Source: Anaerolineae bacterium (GTDB taxonomy: Bacteria; Chloroflexota; Anaerolineae; UBA4142; SHND01). Taken from it: DNA of 64,000 nt. The stretch lies in the NCBI GenBank assembly GCA_020851635.1, contig JADZCJ010000022.1, positions 32,107 through 96,106 on the forward strand, in the 5' to 3' direction. Shown one piece after another: positions 42,610 through 51,132 of the stretch. The notes below the pieces were generated by a model, which made no database searches, had not been told where the DNA came from, and saw only the letters and a program-made list of their open reading frames with translations. Position numbers and translations under genes: made by a program. The stretch's first letter is position 1; the number at the start of each line of letters is the position of its first letter.

Positions 42610-42975
42610 ATGCCCGACAAAATCATATTGCGCGGCGCCCAATTTCATGGCAAACACGGAGTTTCTCCCGAAGAGCGCGTGGTCGGCGGCCGCATTATTG
42701 TTGATGTAGAAATCGAGTACGACCTGACCCGCAGTGGGATCACAGATGCGATCGAAGACACGATCAGTTATTCGGATGTGTTCAAGAGCGTGCGGCACCT
42801 GGTCGAGGATACCGAATCACTGCTCCTCGAAGCGCTGGCTCGCAAAATTGCCGACGCCTTGATGGAACGATTCCCGATAGACGCGGTCACAATTTACGTG
42901 CGCAAGCAGCCACCGCCCATTCGGGGTGTCGTCGAATCGGCAGGGGTGCAAATCCGTCGCGAGCGAAAACCATAA
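42610..42975 (+). CDS. folB: Dihydroneopterin aldolase
   Basis: A 121-residue FolB that cleaves 7,8-dihydroneopterin to 6-hydroxymethyl-dihydropterin in folate synthesis. Motifs: GAQFHGKHGVSPEER (substrate Glu) near residue 8, ISYSDVFKSV and the terminal VYVRKQPPP-type block with KQPPPIRGVVESAGV. The promoter at 42571-42599 excludes the longer frame. The stop is directly followed by the cobO start with no gap, so they are translationally coupled. No folK or folP is adjacent. Confidence 0.93.
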   Translation: MPDKIILRGAQFHGKHGVSPEERVVGGRIIVDVEIEYDLTRSGITDAIEDTISYSDVFKSVRHLVEDTESLLLEALARKIADALMERFPIDAVTIYVRKQPPPIRGVVESAGVQIRRERKP

Positions 42976-43557
42976 ATGTCAGATTCCCAATCAAAACCCG
43001 GCGCGCGCCTCGCCCCAAAAGAAAAAAGTGCTCACGGCTTGATAATTGTGTATACCGGCGACGGCAAAGGAAAAACAACTGCGGCGCTGGGCGCGGCGCT
43101 GCGCGCCGTGGGGCGCGGTTGGCGCGTCTTGATGGTCCAGTTCGGCAAGGGCGCATGGCACTATGCCGAGCTCGACAGCAGCCAACGTCTGGCGCCCGAG
43201 TTCGAGATCATCCCCATGGGAATCGGTTTCTACAAGATTCTCGATGACTCGCATACCGAAGCAGAGCATCGCGCCGCCGCCGAAAAGGCGCTTGCATTTG
43301 TGCGCGACAAGATGAGCGAGGGCGCATACGATATGCTCATTCTGGATGAAATCAATGGCATGTTCGGCGCGGGACTCTTGCAGGTTTCGCAGGTTTTGCC
43401 GATTCTGGACGCGCGACCGTCCGACCTCACACTCATTTTCACGGGACGCAACGCGCCGCCCGAAATTATCGAACGCGCCGACCTCGTCACCGAAATGCGT
43501 GAAATCAAACATCCCTATCAAAAAGGAATCCTTGCGCAAAAGGGCATTGACTATTAA
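42976..43557 (+). CDS. cobO: Cob(I)yrinic acid a,c-diamide adenosyltransferase
   Basis: A 193-residue BtuR/CobO-type enzyme that adds the adenosyl ligand to cobalamin or its precursors. The P-loop GDGKGKTTAALG is at about residues 29-40; LILDEINGMF and the terminal MREIKHPYQKGILAQKGIDY complete the family signature. It follows folB directly. No other cobalamin genes are in the window, so it may serve scavenged corrinoids. Confidence 0.92.
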   Translation: MSDSQSKPGARLAPKEKSAHGLIIVYTGDGKGKTTAALGAALRAVGRGWRVLMVQFGKGAWHYAELDSSQRLAPEFEIIPMGIGFYKILDDSHTEAEHRAAAEKALAFVRDKMSEGAYDMLILDEINGMFGAGLLQVSQVLPILDARPSDLTLIFTGRNAPPEIIERADLVTEMREIKHPYQKGILAQKGIDY

Positions 43558-43577
43558 TCAATGCAGGAAGCAATTCT

Positions 43578-44072
43578 ATGGCAAACACAAAACTCAAGGT
43601 GGGCGACCACGCCCCAAACTTTAAGTTACGCGGCGTTATCACCAAACCCGAAGTGAAACGCGTTGACGTGCAGTTGAGCGATTACGCCGGCACGCACAAT
43701 CTGATAATTGCTTTTCACCCCTTTGCTTTTACCGCGACCTGAGACCGCCAAATTCCCTCGATGGAGGCCTTTATGGAGGAATTCGAGGGATTACACAGCC
43801 AGGTCCTGGCTGTATCGTGTGACCCGGTCTCTTCCAAAGAAGCGTGGGGCAAATGGCTTGGCGGCATCTCGTATCCGCTCGTGTCAGATTTCTGGCCCCA
43901 CGGCGAAATGTCGCGCGCCTATGGCGTGTTTAACGAGGAATTTGGCAGACCCGACCGTTCGTTCTTTATTGTGGATAAAGAGGGGATTCTACGTTGGATC
44001 CAACTCTTGAAACCCGGTGAGCTTCCCAATACGGTCACGGTGTTGGAGGCGCTACGAAAGATTGACCGGTAG
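43578..44072 (+). CDS. Peroxiredoxin with in-frame TGA at the catalytic position (probable selenoprotein)
   Basis: From ATG 43578 (AGGAAG upstream) to TAG 44070-44072 is 165 codons. Codon 55 (43740-43742) is TGA. It falls exactly at the peroxidatic cysteine: FHPFAFTAT-TGA-DRQIPSMEAF fits PxxxTxx(C/U), with P48, T52 and position 55. The rest is an intact AhpE/BCP-type peroxiredoxin on both sides (residues VLAVSCDPVSSKEAW, PDRSFFIVDKEGILRW). Either it encodes selenocysteine, as in known bacterial PrxU proteins, or a single mutation or sequencing error changed a Cys codon. Intact frame downstream and a candidate SECIS hairpin favour selenocysteine. Reduction of peroxides using thioredoxin is expected. 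Confidence 0.75.
43751..43792 (+). promoter_or_regulatory. Candidate bacterial SECIS element
   Basis: Bacterial SECIS hairpins lie inside the coding region soon after the UGA. Here a small hairpin CCTC-GATG-GAGG (43756-43767) has a loop starting with G at 17 nt after the TGA. Alternatively a longer stem CCCTCGA/TCGAGGG (43755-43761 with 43783-43789) extends outward past an unpaired T (43753). The two folds exclude each other. Distances fit the known bacterial model; not a proof. Confidence 0.5.
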
Positions 44073-44101
44073 TCGTGTTTTCCAGGACAGATTCCTATTC
44101 G

Positions 44102-44190
44102 ATTTGGGGTATAAGACCTTTCAGACCTGCGACGTCGGGCGAATTCAATTCGCCATGAGACACTCGCAGGTCTGTCCCCCCAACCCAAAT
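44102..44190 (+). repeat. Nested palindrome between the peroxiredoxin and lipB
   Basis: Three concentric inverted repeats: ATTTGGG/CCCAAAT (44102-44108, 44184-44190), CAGACCTGCGA/TCGCAGGTCTG (44122-44132, 44164-44174) and GGCGAATT-C-AATTCGCC (44138-44154). The last two are perfect. No T-run follows, so it is not a simple terminator. It may be a decayed mobile palindrome or a structured RNA leader for lipB. Confidence 0.6.
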
Positions 44191-44254
44191 GGAATTTGCC
44201 CTAATCACAAATCCTCGTTGCGTTGACAGGAGTGGGTCTGTGGGCGGGACCGGA

Positions 44255-44986
44255 ATGAGCCATATTCTTGCAATCGAAAATCTGGGGTTGGTCTCCTATG
44301 GCGATGCGCTAGCGCTGCAGCACGAAATGGTGGACTCGCGCAAAGCGGGAGGGGGAGTTGACACTCTTTTGCTCCTCGAACATCCGCCCGTCGTCACACT
44401 CGGGCGCAATGCCTCCGAAGAACACATCCTTGCCGCGCCGGAATATCTGGACCAACTCGGGATCGAGGTGCATCGCGTGGAACGCGGCGGCGACGTAACC
44501 TGGCACGGACCCGGGCAGCTGGTTGGCTACCCGATTATGAACCTGCGCGAGTATCGCATGGACGTTGGGTGGTATGTGCGTTCCCTCGAAGATGTCTTGA
44601 TCAAGACGCTCGGCAGCTATGGGCTTGACGCCCACCGCGCGGGCGTGGACGCGAACGGCAAGCGCGACCCCAAATTGGTAGGCGTATGGGTTGAAAATCC
44701 ATCCGACGACCCGCGCGAACGGCAGCTGCACCCCGAAGCCAAGATCGCGCAGATTGGCGCGCGGATCGAAAGCTGGGTCACGTATCACGGTTTTGCGCTG
44801 AATGTTGACCCCAACATGTCGCACTTTGAACTTATCGTGCCATGTGGCATTGCCGACAAACCCGTCACCTCGCTGACGCGCGCACTGCGTCACGCCGTGA
44901 CAATGGACGAGGTGCGCGAGCGTGTGGTCCGCGCGTTTGAAGCGGTTTTTGAAATCACTCGACTGGAAATCACAACCCATGTCTAA
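44255..44986 (+). CDS. lipB: Lipoyl(octanoyl) transferase
   Basis: A 243-residue LipB that moves octanoate from acyl carrier protein to lipoyl domains. RGGDVTWHGPGQLVGYPI and the catalytic Lys and Cys (KIAQIGARI and ELIVPCGIADK) are present. It has an inserted stretch of about 14 residues (NPSDDPRERQLHPE) before the Lys motif relative to the common form. ATG 44255 is used since MSHILAIENLGL matches the family N-terminus. It overlaps icd by 8 bp, so the two are probably cotranslated. Confidence 0.93.
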   Translation: MSHILAIENLGLVSYGDALALQHEMVDSRKAGGGVDTLLLLEHPPVVTLGRNASEEHILAAPEYLDQLGIEVHRVERGGDVTWHGPGQLVGYPIMNLREYRMDVGWYVRSLEDVLIKTLGSYGLDAHRAGVDANGKRDPKLVGVWVENPSDDPRERQLHPEAKIAQIGARIESWVTYHGFALNVDPNMSHFELIVPCGIADKPVTSLTRALRHAVTMDEVRERVVRAFEAVFEITRLEITTHV

Positions 44987-46412
44987 CCCACACATCGTTG
45001 TTGTCCGCGGCGATGGCATCGGACCCGAAATTACAGGCGCAGTGCTCAAAATCCTGCATGCCAATCAAACGCCCATCGAATACACAGAACTGGAAATCGG
45101 CGAGCGCGCCTATCTCAAGGGCTACCCCACAGGCATTCCGCCGGACACCTGGGAAATCATTCGCGCTCATCGCGTCATGCTCAAAGGCCCGATTACCACA
45201 CCCCAGGGGGGCGGCTACAAGAGCGTGAACGTGACTCTGCGAAAATCGCTCGGTTTGTATGCAAACGTGCGACAATGTCGCGCCTTTGCGCCATATGTGA
45301 CCTCGCTCCATCCCACTATGGACGTGGTGATTTTGCGCGAGAACGAAGAAGACCTCTATGCCGGGATCGAATATCGTCAATCGCAGCAAGTGGTGCTCGG
45401 TCTCAAGGTAGTAACCCGCCCCGGCACCGAGAGTATCATCCGCTATGCGTTCGAGTATGCCCGCGCATATGGACGCAAGAAATTGACGTGCATGACCAAA
45501 GACAACATCATGAAAATGACCGATGGCTTGTTTCATCGTGTCTTTGAAGAGGTCGCGCAAGAGTATCCCGACCTCAAGACCGACCACATGATCATTGACA
45601 TCGGCGCGGCGCGGCTCGCCGCCCAGCCCGAGATGTTGGACATGATCGTGACGCTGAATTTGTATGGCGACATTCTGTCCGACATTGCGGCGCAAGTGGC
45701 AGGGTCAATTGGGCTTGCCGGTTCGGCCAATGTGGGCAACGACGCGGCGATGTTTGAAGCGGTGCATGGTTCCGCGCCCGACATTGCGGACCGAGATATT
45801 GCGAATCCTTCCGGACTGCTGAACGCGGCAATTCAGATGCTCGTGCACATTGGGCTGTCCGACGATGCGCGCCGCATCCAAAACGCGTGGCTCAAGACGC
45901 TCGAAGACGGCATTCATACGCTCGATATGTACCGCGAAGGAATCAGCGCCCGGCTCGTCGGCACGCGGGGTTTTGCGGACGCCATTATCGAGCGTCTCGG
46001 TCAGCAGCCGGACCAGCTCGAATCAATCACGTATCGCGCGGGCGGCATTCATATCAAACCGCGTCCGCTCAAGCCCCAAAAGCAGGCGCTCGTCGGCGCG
46101 GACATTTTTCTGGTGTGGGACGAGTTGGACCGTGACCCGCAGATCCTCGGGAAAAAACTTGACTCGCTGGACACGGGACCGTTGAAATTCCAACTGATGA
46201 CCAATCGCGGCGTCAAGGTCTATCCGGATGAGGGCGGCGAATCCGTGCGGGCGGATATGTGGCGCTGTCGCTATCTCGGCGACGAGATAAAGTATGATGA
46301 CATTTTGAGACTGCTCGCCCAAATCAATCAAGCAGGCATCCAAGTCAATCAGGTCCAGAATCTCTATACCTTTGACGGCGAACGAGGTTATTCTCTGGGA
46401 CAGGGGGAATGA
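44979..46412 (+). CDS. icd: Isocitrate dehydrogenase, Thermus-type with C-terminal extension
   Basis: A 477-residue beta-decarboxylating dehydrogenase. The N-terminal RGDGIGPEITG, the substrate block VNVTLRKSLGLYANVRQ, RENEEDLYAGIEYR, YGDILSDIAAQVAGSIGLAGSAN and HGSAPDIA segments are characteristic. About 140 extra residues at the C-terminus (from about 335) match the extended Thermus thermophilus isocitrate dehydrogenase. NAD or NADP use cannot be safely read. It supplies 2-oxoglutarate for KorAB. Isopropylmalate dehydrogenase is the alternative, but it lacks the extension. Confidence 0.9.
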   Translation: MSNPHIVVVRGDGIGPEITGAVLKILHANQTPIEYTELEIGERAYLKGYPTGIPPDTWEIIRAHRVMLKGPITTPQGGGYKSVNVTLRKSLGLYANVRQCRAFAPYVTSLHPTMDVVILRENEEDLYAGIEYRQSQQVVLGLKVVTRPGTESIIRYAFEYARAYGRKKLTCMTKDNIMKMTDGLFHRVFEEVAQEYPDLKTDHMIIDIGAARLAAQPEMLDMIVTLNLYGDILSDIAAQVAGSIGLAGSANVGNDAAMFEAVHGSAPDIADRDIANPSGLLNAAIQMLVHIGLSDDARRIQNAWLKTLEDGIHTLDMYREGISARLVGTRGFADAIIERLGQQPDQLESITYRAGGIHIKPRPLKPQKQALVGADIFLVWDELDRDPQILGKKLDSLDTGPLKFQLMTNRGVKVYPDEGGESVRADMWRCRYLGDEIKYDDILRLLAQINQAGIQVNQVQNLYTFDGERGYSLGQGE

Positions 46413-46430
46413 GATTCCACTGCTGCTCAC

Positions 46431-47882
46431 ATGCAAAACATTATCCCCAAGCCGCACACCGTGATGGCTGCGCCAGGGGTCTTTCGATCGCGTCCCTTGA
46501 CTCGGATTGTAGTTAACTCGGCAGACCCTTTCGTTGTAGGGATTGCCCGGCAGTTGGCGGATGCGCTTGTCCCTGTGGCAAAACAGCCACTACCCGTGAG
46601 CGATGGACCCGCCAGAGAGGGAGACATTTCGCTCGCTCTCACAGCGCACGCCTCTGTAGGCAGCGAGGGCTATTTGTTGACAGTGACGCCCACCGAGATA
46701 TTGATCCGGGCGTTTGCGCCTGCCGGTCTATTCTACGGAACGCAAACCCTGCGCCAGCTCTTGCCCCCGAGTATTCCGGGAGCTGAAAAGGGTGGATGGG
46801 AGGTGGCAGCAGGGTCAATTCACGATGTTCCCCGTTTTGCCTATCGCGGCGCGATGCTCGATGTCGCACGTCATTTTATTGCGCCGCGAGACATCAAAAA
46901 ATACATTGACATCATAGCCGCATATAAACTCAACCATTTGCACCTGCATTTGACCGACGATCAGGGGTGGCGGATCGAAATCAGATCGTGGGACAAGCTG
47001 GCGACACACGGCGGCAGCACGTCGGTCGGCGGCGGCGCGGGTGGGTACTATACCCAAGCAGAATATCGTGACCTTGTCGAGTATGCGGCATCGCGCCACG
47101 TCACCATCGTTCCCGAGATTGACATGCCGGGACACACGAGTGCGGTGCTGTCCTCCTACCCCGAATTGAATCGCGACGGCATTGCGCCCGCCCTATATAC
47201 GGGCGTCCAAGTCGGCTTTAGCTCGCTGGACGCGGACAAAGAAATCACCTATGCGTTTGTCGAGGATGTGGTGCGCGAAATCGCGGCGCTCACACCCGGA
47301 CCCTATATTCATATCGGCGGCGACGAGGCACAAGCGACGCCGACGGACGACTATGTCCGATTCATCGAGCGCGTGCAAGGGATTGTAAATGCCTGCGACA
47401 AACAGATGATGGGGTGGGAAGAAATCGGACAGGCGCGGTTGGACCCGAGCACGGTTGCTCAACACTGGAATGGGGCGCAGACACGCGCGGTGATCAAGCA
47501 AGCGCTCAAGCTGGTCCTGTCACCCGCCACTTTTACCTATCTCGACATGAAATACGACGCCGCCACCCATCTCGGTCAAGATTGGGCAGGCGAGCTCGAT
47601 GTAAAAAAGGCGTATGATTGGGAGCCGACCAGATTATTGGATGGGATATATGAGCAGGACATTTTGGGGGTCGAGGCGCCGCTCTGGACGGAAACTATTT
47701 CAACGCTCGACGAGATAGAGTATATGGCTTTTCCCCGTCTGCTCGGCATCGCCGAAATCGGCTGGTCACAGCCGGATGGACAAAATTGGGAGGAATACTC
47801 TGCGCGCCTTGCCGCGCACGGTCCGCGTTTGAGACAGATGGGCGTTAATTTCTTTGCGGCTTCACAAGTTGACTGGAAATAA
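46431..47882 (+). CDS. Beta-N-acetylhexosaminidase (GH20)
   Basis: A 483-residue family 20 glycosidase. An N-terminal GH20b domain is followed by the catalytic barrel: LHLHLTDDQGWRIEI, PEIDMPGHTSA and the catalytic Asp-Glu in HIGGDEAQATPTD near residue 295. It has no signal peptide, so it may act on internalised chitobiose or peptidoglycan fragments (inference). ATG 46431 is 19 bp after icd. Confidence 0.9.
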   Translation: MQNIIPKPHTVMAAPGVFRSRPLTRIVVNSADPFVVGIARQLADALVPVAKQPLPVSDGPAREGDISLALTAHASVGSEGYLLTVTPTEILIRAFAPAGLFYGTQTLRQLLPPSIPGAEKGGWEVAAGSIHDVPRFAYRGAMLDVARHFIAPRDIKKYIDIIAAYKLNHLHLHLTDDQGWRIEIRSWDKLATHGGSTSVGGGAGGYYTQAEYRDLVEYAASRHVTIVPEIDMPGHTSAVLSSYPELNRDGIAPALYTGVQVGFSSLDADKEITYAFVEDVVREIAALTPGPYIHIGGDEAQATPTDDYVRFIERVQGIVNACDKQMMGWEEIGQARLDPSTVAQHWNGAQTRAVIKQALKLVLSPATFTYLDMKYDAATHLGQDWAGELDVKKAYDWEPTRLLDGIYEQDILGVEAPLWTETISTLDEIEYMAFPRLLGIAEIGWSQPDGQNWEEYSARLAAHGPRLRQMGVNFFAASQVDWK

Positions 47883-47884
47883 CA

Positions 47885-48442
47885 ATGCCCGTGCCTACAC
47901 TCTTGTCCCAGCGCCTCATCCTGCGACCGTTCACGCTTGCGGATGCAAAGCGCGTACAACAGCTCGCAGGCGATTACGAAATTGCCGACACCACGGGACA
48001 CATGCCTCACCCCTACCTTGATGGGATGGCGGAAGAATGGATTAGCACACAAGAGCAAGATTTTGCCGACGGCTCCGGGGCGACGTTTGGCATCACGCTG
48101 CGCAAAACGGGCGAATTGATGGGCGCGATCGGACTCTCGATTCATGGTCACGACCGACGCGCCGAGTTGGGCTATTGGATCGGCGTTGCCTATTGGAACA
48201 GGGGCTATATGAGCGAAGCTGCGCGTCGCGTAATTGCATACGCCTTTGAGGATTTGAAACTCAACCGGGTGTATGCCTCACACTTTGCCCGCAACCCCGC
48301 TTCGGGTCACGTGATGCAGAACGCAGGCATGACATACGAGGGCACTTGGCGCCAGCATTTTGTGCGCTGGACCGAACCGGAAGATTTGGTCTATTACGGA
48401 ATTCTCAAAGACGAATGGAAAGCTGAAACTATCACGAGGTGA
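47885..48442 (+). CDS. GNAT-family N-acetyltransferase (RimJ/RimL type)
   Basis: A 185-residue acetyltransferase. LLSQRLILRPFTLADAKRV opens the fold; AELGYWIGVAYWNRGYMSEA carries the acetyl-CoA pyrophosphate loop; and the C-terminal AHF/NPASGHVMQNAGMTYEGTW is typical of RimJ/RimL relatives. The substrate is unknown. It starts 2 bases after the hexosaminidase and precedes the M20 gene by 3 bases, so they form an operon. Confidence 0.85.
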   Translation: MPVPTLLSQRLILRPFTLADAKRVQQLAGDYEIADTTGHMPHPYLDGMAEEWISTQEQDFADGSGATFGITLRKTGELMGAIGLSIHGHDRRAELGYWIGVAYWNRGYMSEAARRVIAYAFEDLKLNRVYASHFARNPASGHVMQNAGMTYEGTWRQHFVRWTEPEDLVYYGILKDEWKAETITR

Positions 48443-48445
48443 ACC

Positions 48446-49699
48446 ATGACATATACACCCGCGGGGCTTGACCCTCAACGCACGATCAATGACCTGAAAG
48501 AATTGCGCGCCCTGACAGGCGACGAAAACGGCGCACAACGCGTTGCCTTTAGCGACACGTGGATCACCGCGCGCAAATTCATGCGCGACAAGCTGCAAGA
48601 CCTGCCGATTGAAGTAGAAGTGGACGAGGCGGGTAACCAGTGGGCGGCCCTTCCAGGAAAATCCGACGCCACACTGTTGATTGGCGGACACATTGATTCG
48701 GTGCCCAACGGCGGCTGGCTGGACGGCTGTTTGAACCTCCTCGCGGGCGTCGAGGTCCTCCGCCACATCGCGGCACAAGGAACGCCGCCCGTCACTGTGC
48801 GTTTGGTAGATTGGGCGGATGAAGAGGGCGCGCGCTTTGGGCGGTCATTGTTTGGCTCGTCATCTGTTTCCGGGCATATGAACCCCGACGAGATGCGAAA
48901 TCTCAAGGACAAGGATGGCATCCGTTTGCAGGATGCGCTCGAACGCGTAGGCATCAACATTGACCACGCGCTTGACGCCAAATCGCAACTCAAGAACGCC
49001 AAAGCGTATCTCGAACTGCATATCGAGCAAGGTCCCGTGCTGGAAACGATGGATTTGCCCATGGGCACGGTTCTCGGCACCTATGGGGTGGAGCGCCATT
49101 CGATTCGCTTTGTTGGTCAAGCCGCCCACGCAGGTTCCACACCAATGCATTTGCGCCGGGATGCGCTTGCAGCTGCCGCCAAACTGGAATTGGAGATTCG
49201 CGAAATTGCCAAGCGCAATGGCGGGGTCTGCACCATGGGGCGGGTGGACACCAAACCGGGCATCGTCACATCGGTCGTCGAAACATGCGACTGCTTGTTG
49301 GACCAGCGGCATCTCGACGCAGATTCTCTGGCAAAAATGCTGCAAGAAGCCAAGGACGCGAGCGAACGGTTCGCCCAAGAAGAAAAGGTGAGCGTGAGTT
49401 GGACGCGCCTCTGGCAAATCGAACCGATTCTCTTTAACGAGGAACTGCGCCAACTTGCCGACGAGTCCATCAAGGAGGCAACGGGCACAGGTCACCGTCT
49501 GCCCAGTGGGCCGCTGCACGATGCCGCCGAAGTCGCGCGCGCGGGTGTGCCGACGGTCATGCTCTTTGTCCAATCGCTGCGCGGTCTCTCACACACCAAA
49601 CTAGAGGACACCAAAGAGGAACATTTGGCGCAAAGTGTAGAGGCGCTCGACCGTTTGGCGTACAAAACGATAGAGTTGATTCAGAAACAAGCCAAGTAA
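48446..49699 (+). CDS. M20-family amidohydrolase (N-carbamoyl-L-amino-acid hydrolase / allantoate amidohydrolase type)
   Basis: A 417-residue zinc-dependent hydrolase. Metal-binding elements: GGHIDSVPNGGWLDG (His, Asp), DEEGARFG (Glu), and ELHIEQGPVLE (His), with SHTKLEDT as the last His. Such enzymes cleave N-carbamoyl amino acids, beta-ureidopropionate or allantoate. The substrate cannot be told from context. It follows the GNAT gene by 3 bp; the exonuclease follows 17 bp later. Confidence 0.88.
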   Translation: MTYTPAGLDPQRTINDLKELRALTGDENGAQRVAFSDTWITARKFMRDKLQDLPIEVEVDEAGNQWAALPGKSDATLLIGGHIDSVPNGGWLDGCLNLLAGVEVLRHIAAQGTPPVTVRLVDWADEEGARFGRSLFGSSSVSGHMNPDEMRNLKDKDGIRLQDALERVGINIDHALDAKSQLKNAKAYLELHIEQGPVLETMDLPMGTVLGTYGVERHSIRFVGQAAHAGSTPMHLRRDALAAAAKLELEIREIAKRNGGVCTMGRVDTKPGIVTSVVETCDCLLDQRHLDADSLAKMLQEAKDASERFAQEEKVSVSWTRLWQIEPILFNEELRQLADESIKEATGTGHRLPSGPLHDAAEVARAGVPTVMLFVQSLRGLSHTKLEDTKEEHLAQSVEALDRLAYKTIELIQKQAK

Positions 49700-49716
49700 G
49701 GGCACAAGAGGCATTC

Positions 49717-50550
49717 TTGAAACTTGCAACCTTTGATCTCGAAATCGCCAAGGGCTTTCCCGACAACGGGAACTGGCACGAGTCCGCGCCTCTGGGCATC
49801 ACCTGCGCCGCTCTCGGTCTCTCTGACCGCGATGAGCCAAAGTTTTTTCAGGGCGTGCCTTCCATGACGCGCGCCGCGTGCCGCGAGATGGCACACGAGA
49901 TCCAACAAGTTGTCCGTGACGGATACACCCTCGTAACCTGGAATGGCACGGCATTCGATTTTGCAGTGCTGGCTCAAGAGGCGGAAATGCCGCGCGAATG
50001 TGCCGAGCTGGCGCTCGCCCATGTGGACTTGATGGTCATTGTCACGTTCAAACGCGGGCATTATCTCGGTTTGCAAAAAGCTTTGGACGGGGCGGGCATT
50101 CCGGGCAAATTGCACCAAGTCACACTGAATGACGGCACACGGCTTGCCGACATGACGGGCAAACTCGCACCCGAGTTGTGGGCGCGGGGCGAGTACGATG
50201 CCGTATTGAATTATCTGCGCGAAGACGTAATGCCTTTGATCGAACTATCCAAGTGGATCGCGCGAAAAAAAGTGATGCGCTGGACAAGCAACAAGGGCTA
50301 TCCCAACACGGTCCCGATTGAAAAACTGTATACGGTGCGCGAGTGTTTTGGTTTTCCGCTGCCCGACACCGGCTGGATGAAAACAGATCCCCCACAGCGA
50401 AAAAGGTTCATCGAATGGATGCCCCCGCTCGATGATGTGATTCCCCCGTCGGCATCTTTGGAACGCGAGATGCGCGATCTACCCATGTTCGCCTATACAA
50501 CCGAAGGACCCTACTGGCAAGAATTTCGATACCTGCTCAAGGCGAAATGA
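49717..50550 (+). CDS. Predicted 3'-5' exonuclease of the RNase H-like (DnaQ) fold
   Basis: A 277-residue protein with exonuclease motifs: FDLEI (Exo I acidic pair), TWNGTAFDFAVL (Exo II) and YLREDV (Exo III, variant). It resembles predicted single-domain exonucleases related to PolB proofreading domains. Function in DNA or RNA repair is only a family-based guess. TTG start with AGAGG a few bases upstream. It overlaps the next lipoprotein gene by 4 bp. Confidence 0.75.
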   Translation: MKLATFDLEIAKGFPDNGNWHESAPLGITCAALGLSDRDEPKFFQGVPSMTRAACREMAHEIQQVVRDGYTLVTWNGTAFDFAVLAQEAEMPRECAELALAHVDLMVIVTFKRGHYLGLQKALDGAGIPGKLHQVTLNDGTRLADMTGKLAPELWARGEYDAVLNYLREDVMPLIELSKWIARKKVMRWTSNKGYPNTVPIEKLYTVRECFGFPLPDTGWMKTDPPQRKRFIEWMPPLDDVIPPSASLEREMRDLPMFAYTTEGPYWQEFRYLLKAK

Positions 50551-51050
50551 AGAGCTTGGTCTTTTTGCTGTTCGTGATGGCAATTTCCTCATGCGGCGCG
50601 GCGCCCCCCGCCTACAACATCACCCCCACCAATCCGGACGACACAATCACCTACAACTGGGCAAATGGCTTGGCGACATTTGACATCACAAGCCCGCGCG
50701 GCATCGGCGGCGCGGACATTGTACGGACATCGGGGAACATGCCCGACCGGATTTTTCTCCGCCTGCGGCTCAAAGGACTAGAGTCTCTCAAATTGCAGTT
50801 TGAGAACACGGAAGTGAATGCAGCAATTTCGTCAAGCGGCGCGGCGACCGCGCATGTACGCGCGCGCGTCAACGGCGGCGCGGAAATGGAAATCACTTCC
50901 GAAAGTGAATATTGGATGCCAATTGAAATCGTATCCGTTTCAGACAAGATTCCACTGGTGGATGGATACATTCAGGTCGAACTGCCTCGCGCACTCTACG
51001 AGAGCGATGCGCGCCAGTTTTCGATCGAATGGGTTGATTTTTTCCGCTAA
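50547..51050 (+). CDS. Predicted lipoprotein of unknown function
   Basis: A 167-residue protein with a type II signal peptide: MKSLVFLLFVMAISSC, lipobox ISSC with Cys at residue 16. The mature part looks beta-rich and resembles no family I recognise. ATGA overlap with the exonuclease gene. Last gene of the plus-strand operon that starts at folB or lipB. Confidence 0.7.
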   Translation: MKSLVFLLFVMAISSCGAAPPAYNITPTNPDDTITYNWANGLATFDITSPRGIGGADIVRTSGNMPDRIFLRLRLKGLESLKLQFENTEVNAAISSSGAATAHVRARVNGGAEMEITSESEYWMPIEIVSVSDKIPLVDGYIQVELPRALYESDARQFSIEWVDFFR

Positions 51051-51132
51051 TAGTATCCCCAGCTGACTATGACCCGATTCGGCGGCAGCTCGAGACCGCG
51101 CACGTGATCTCGCTGAAAAATGGCGGGTCTTG

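Noticed and set aside
43740..43742. Peroxiredoxin treated as a pseudogene because of the in-frame TGA
   Set aside because: The TGA is at the one residue where selenocysteine is known to occur, the rest of the frame is intact, and no other disabling change is visible.
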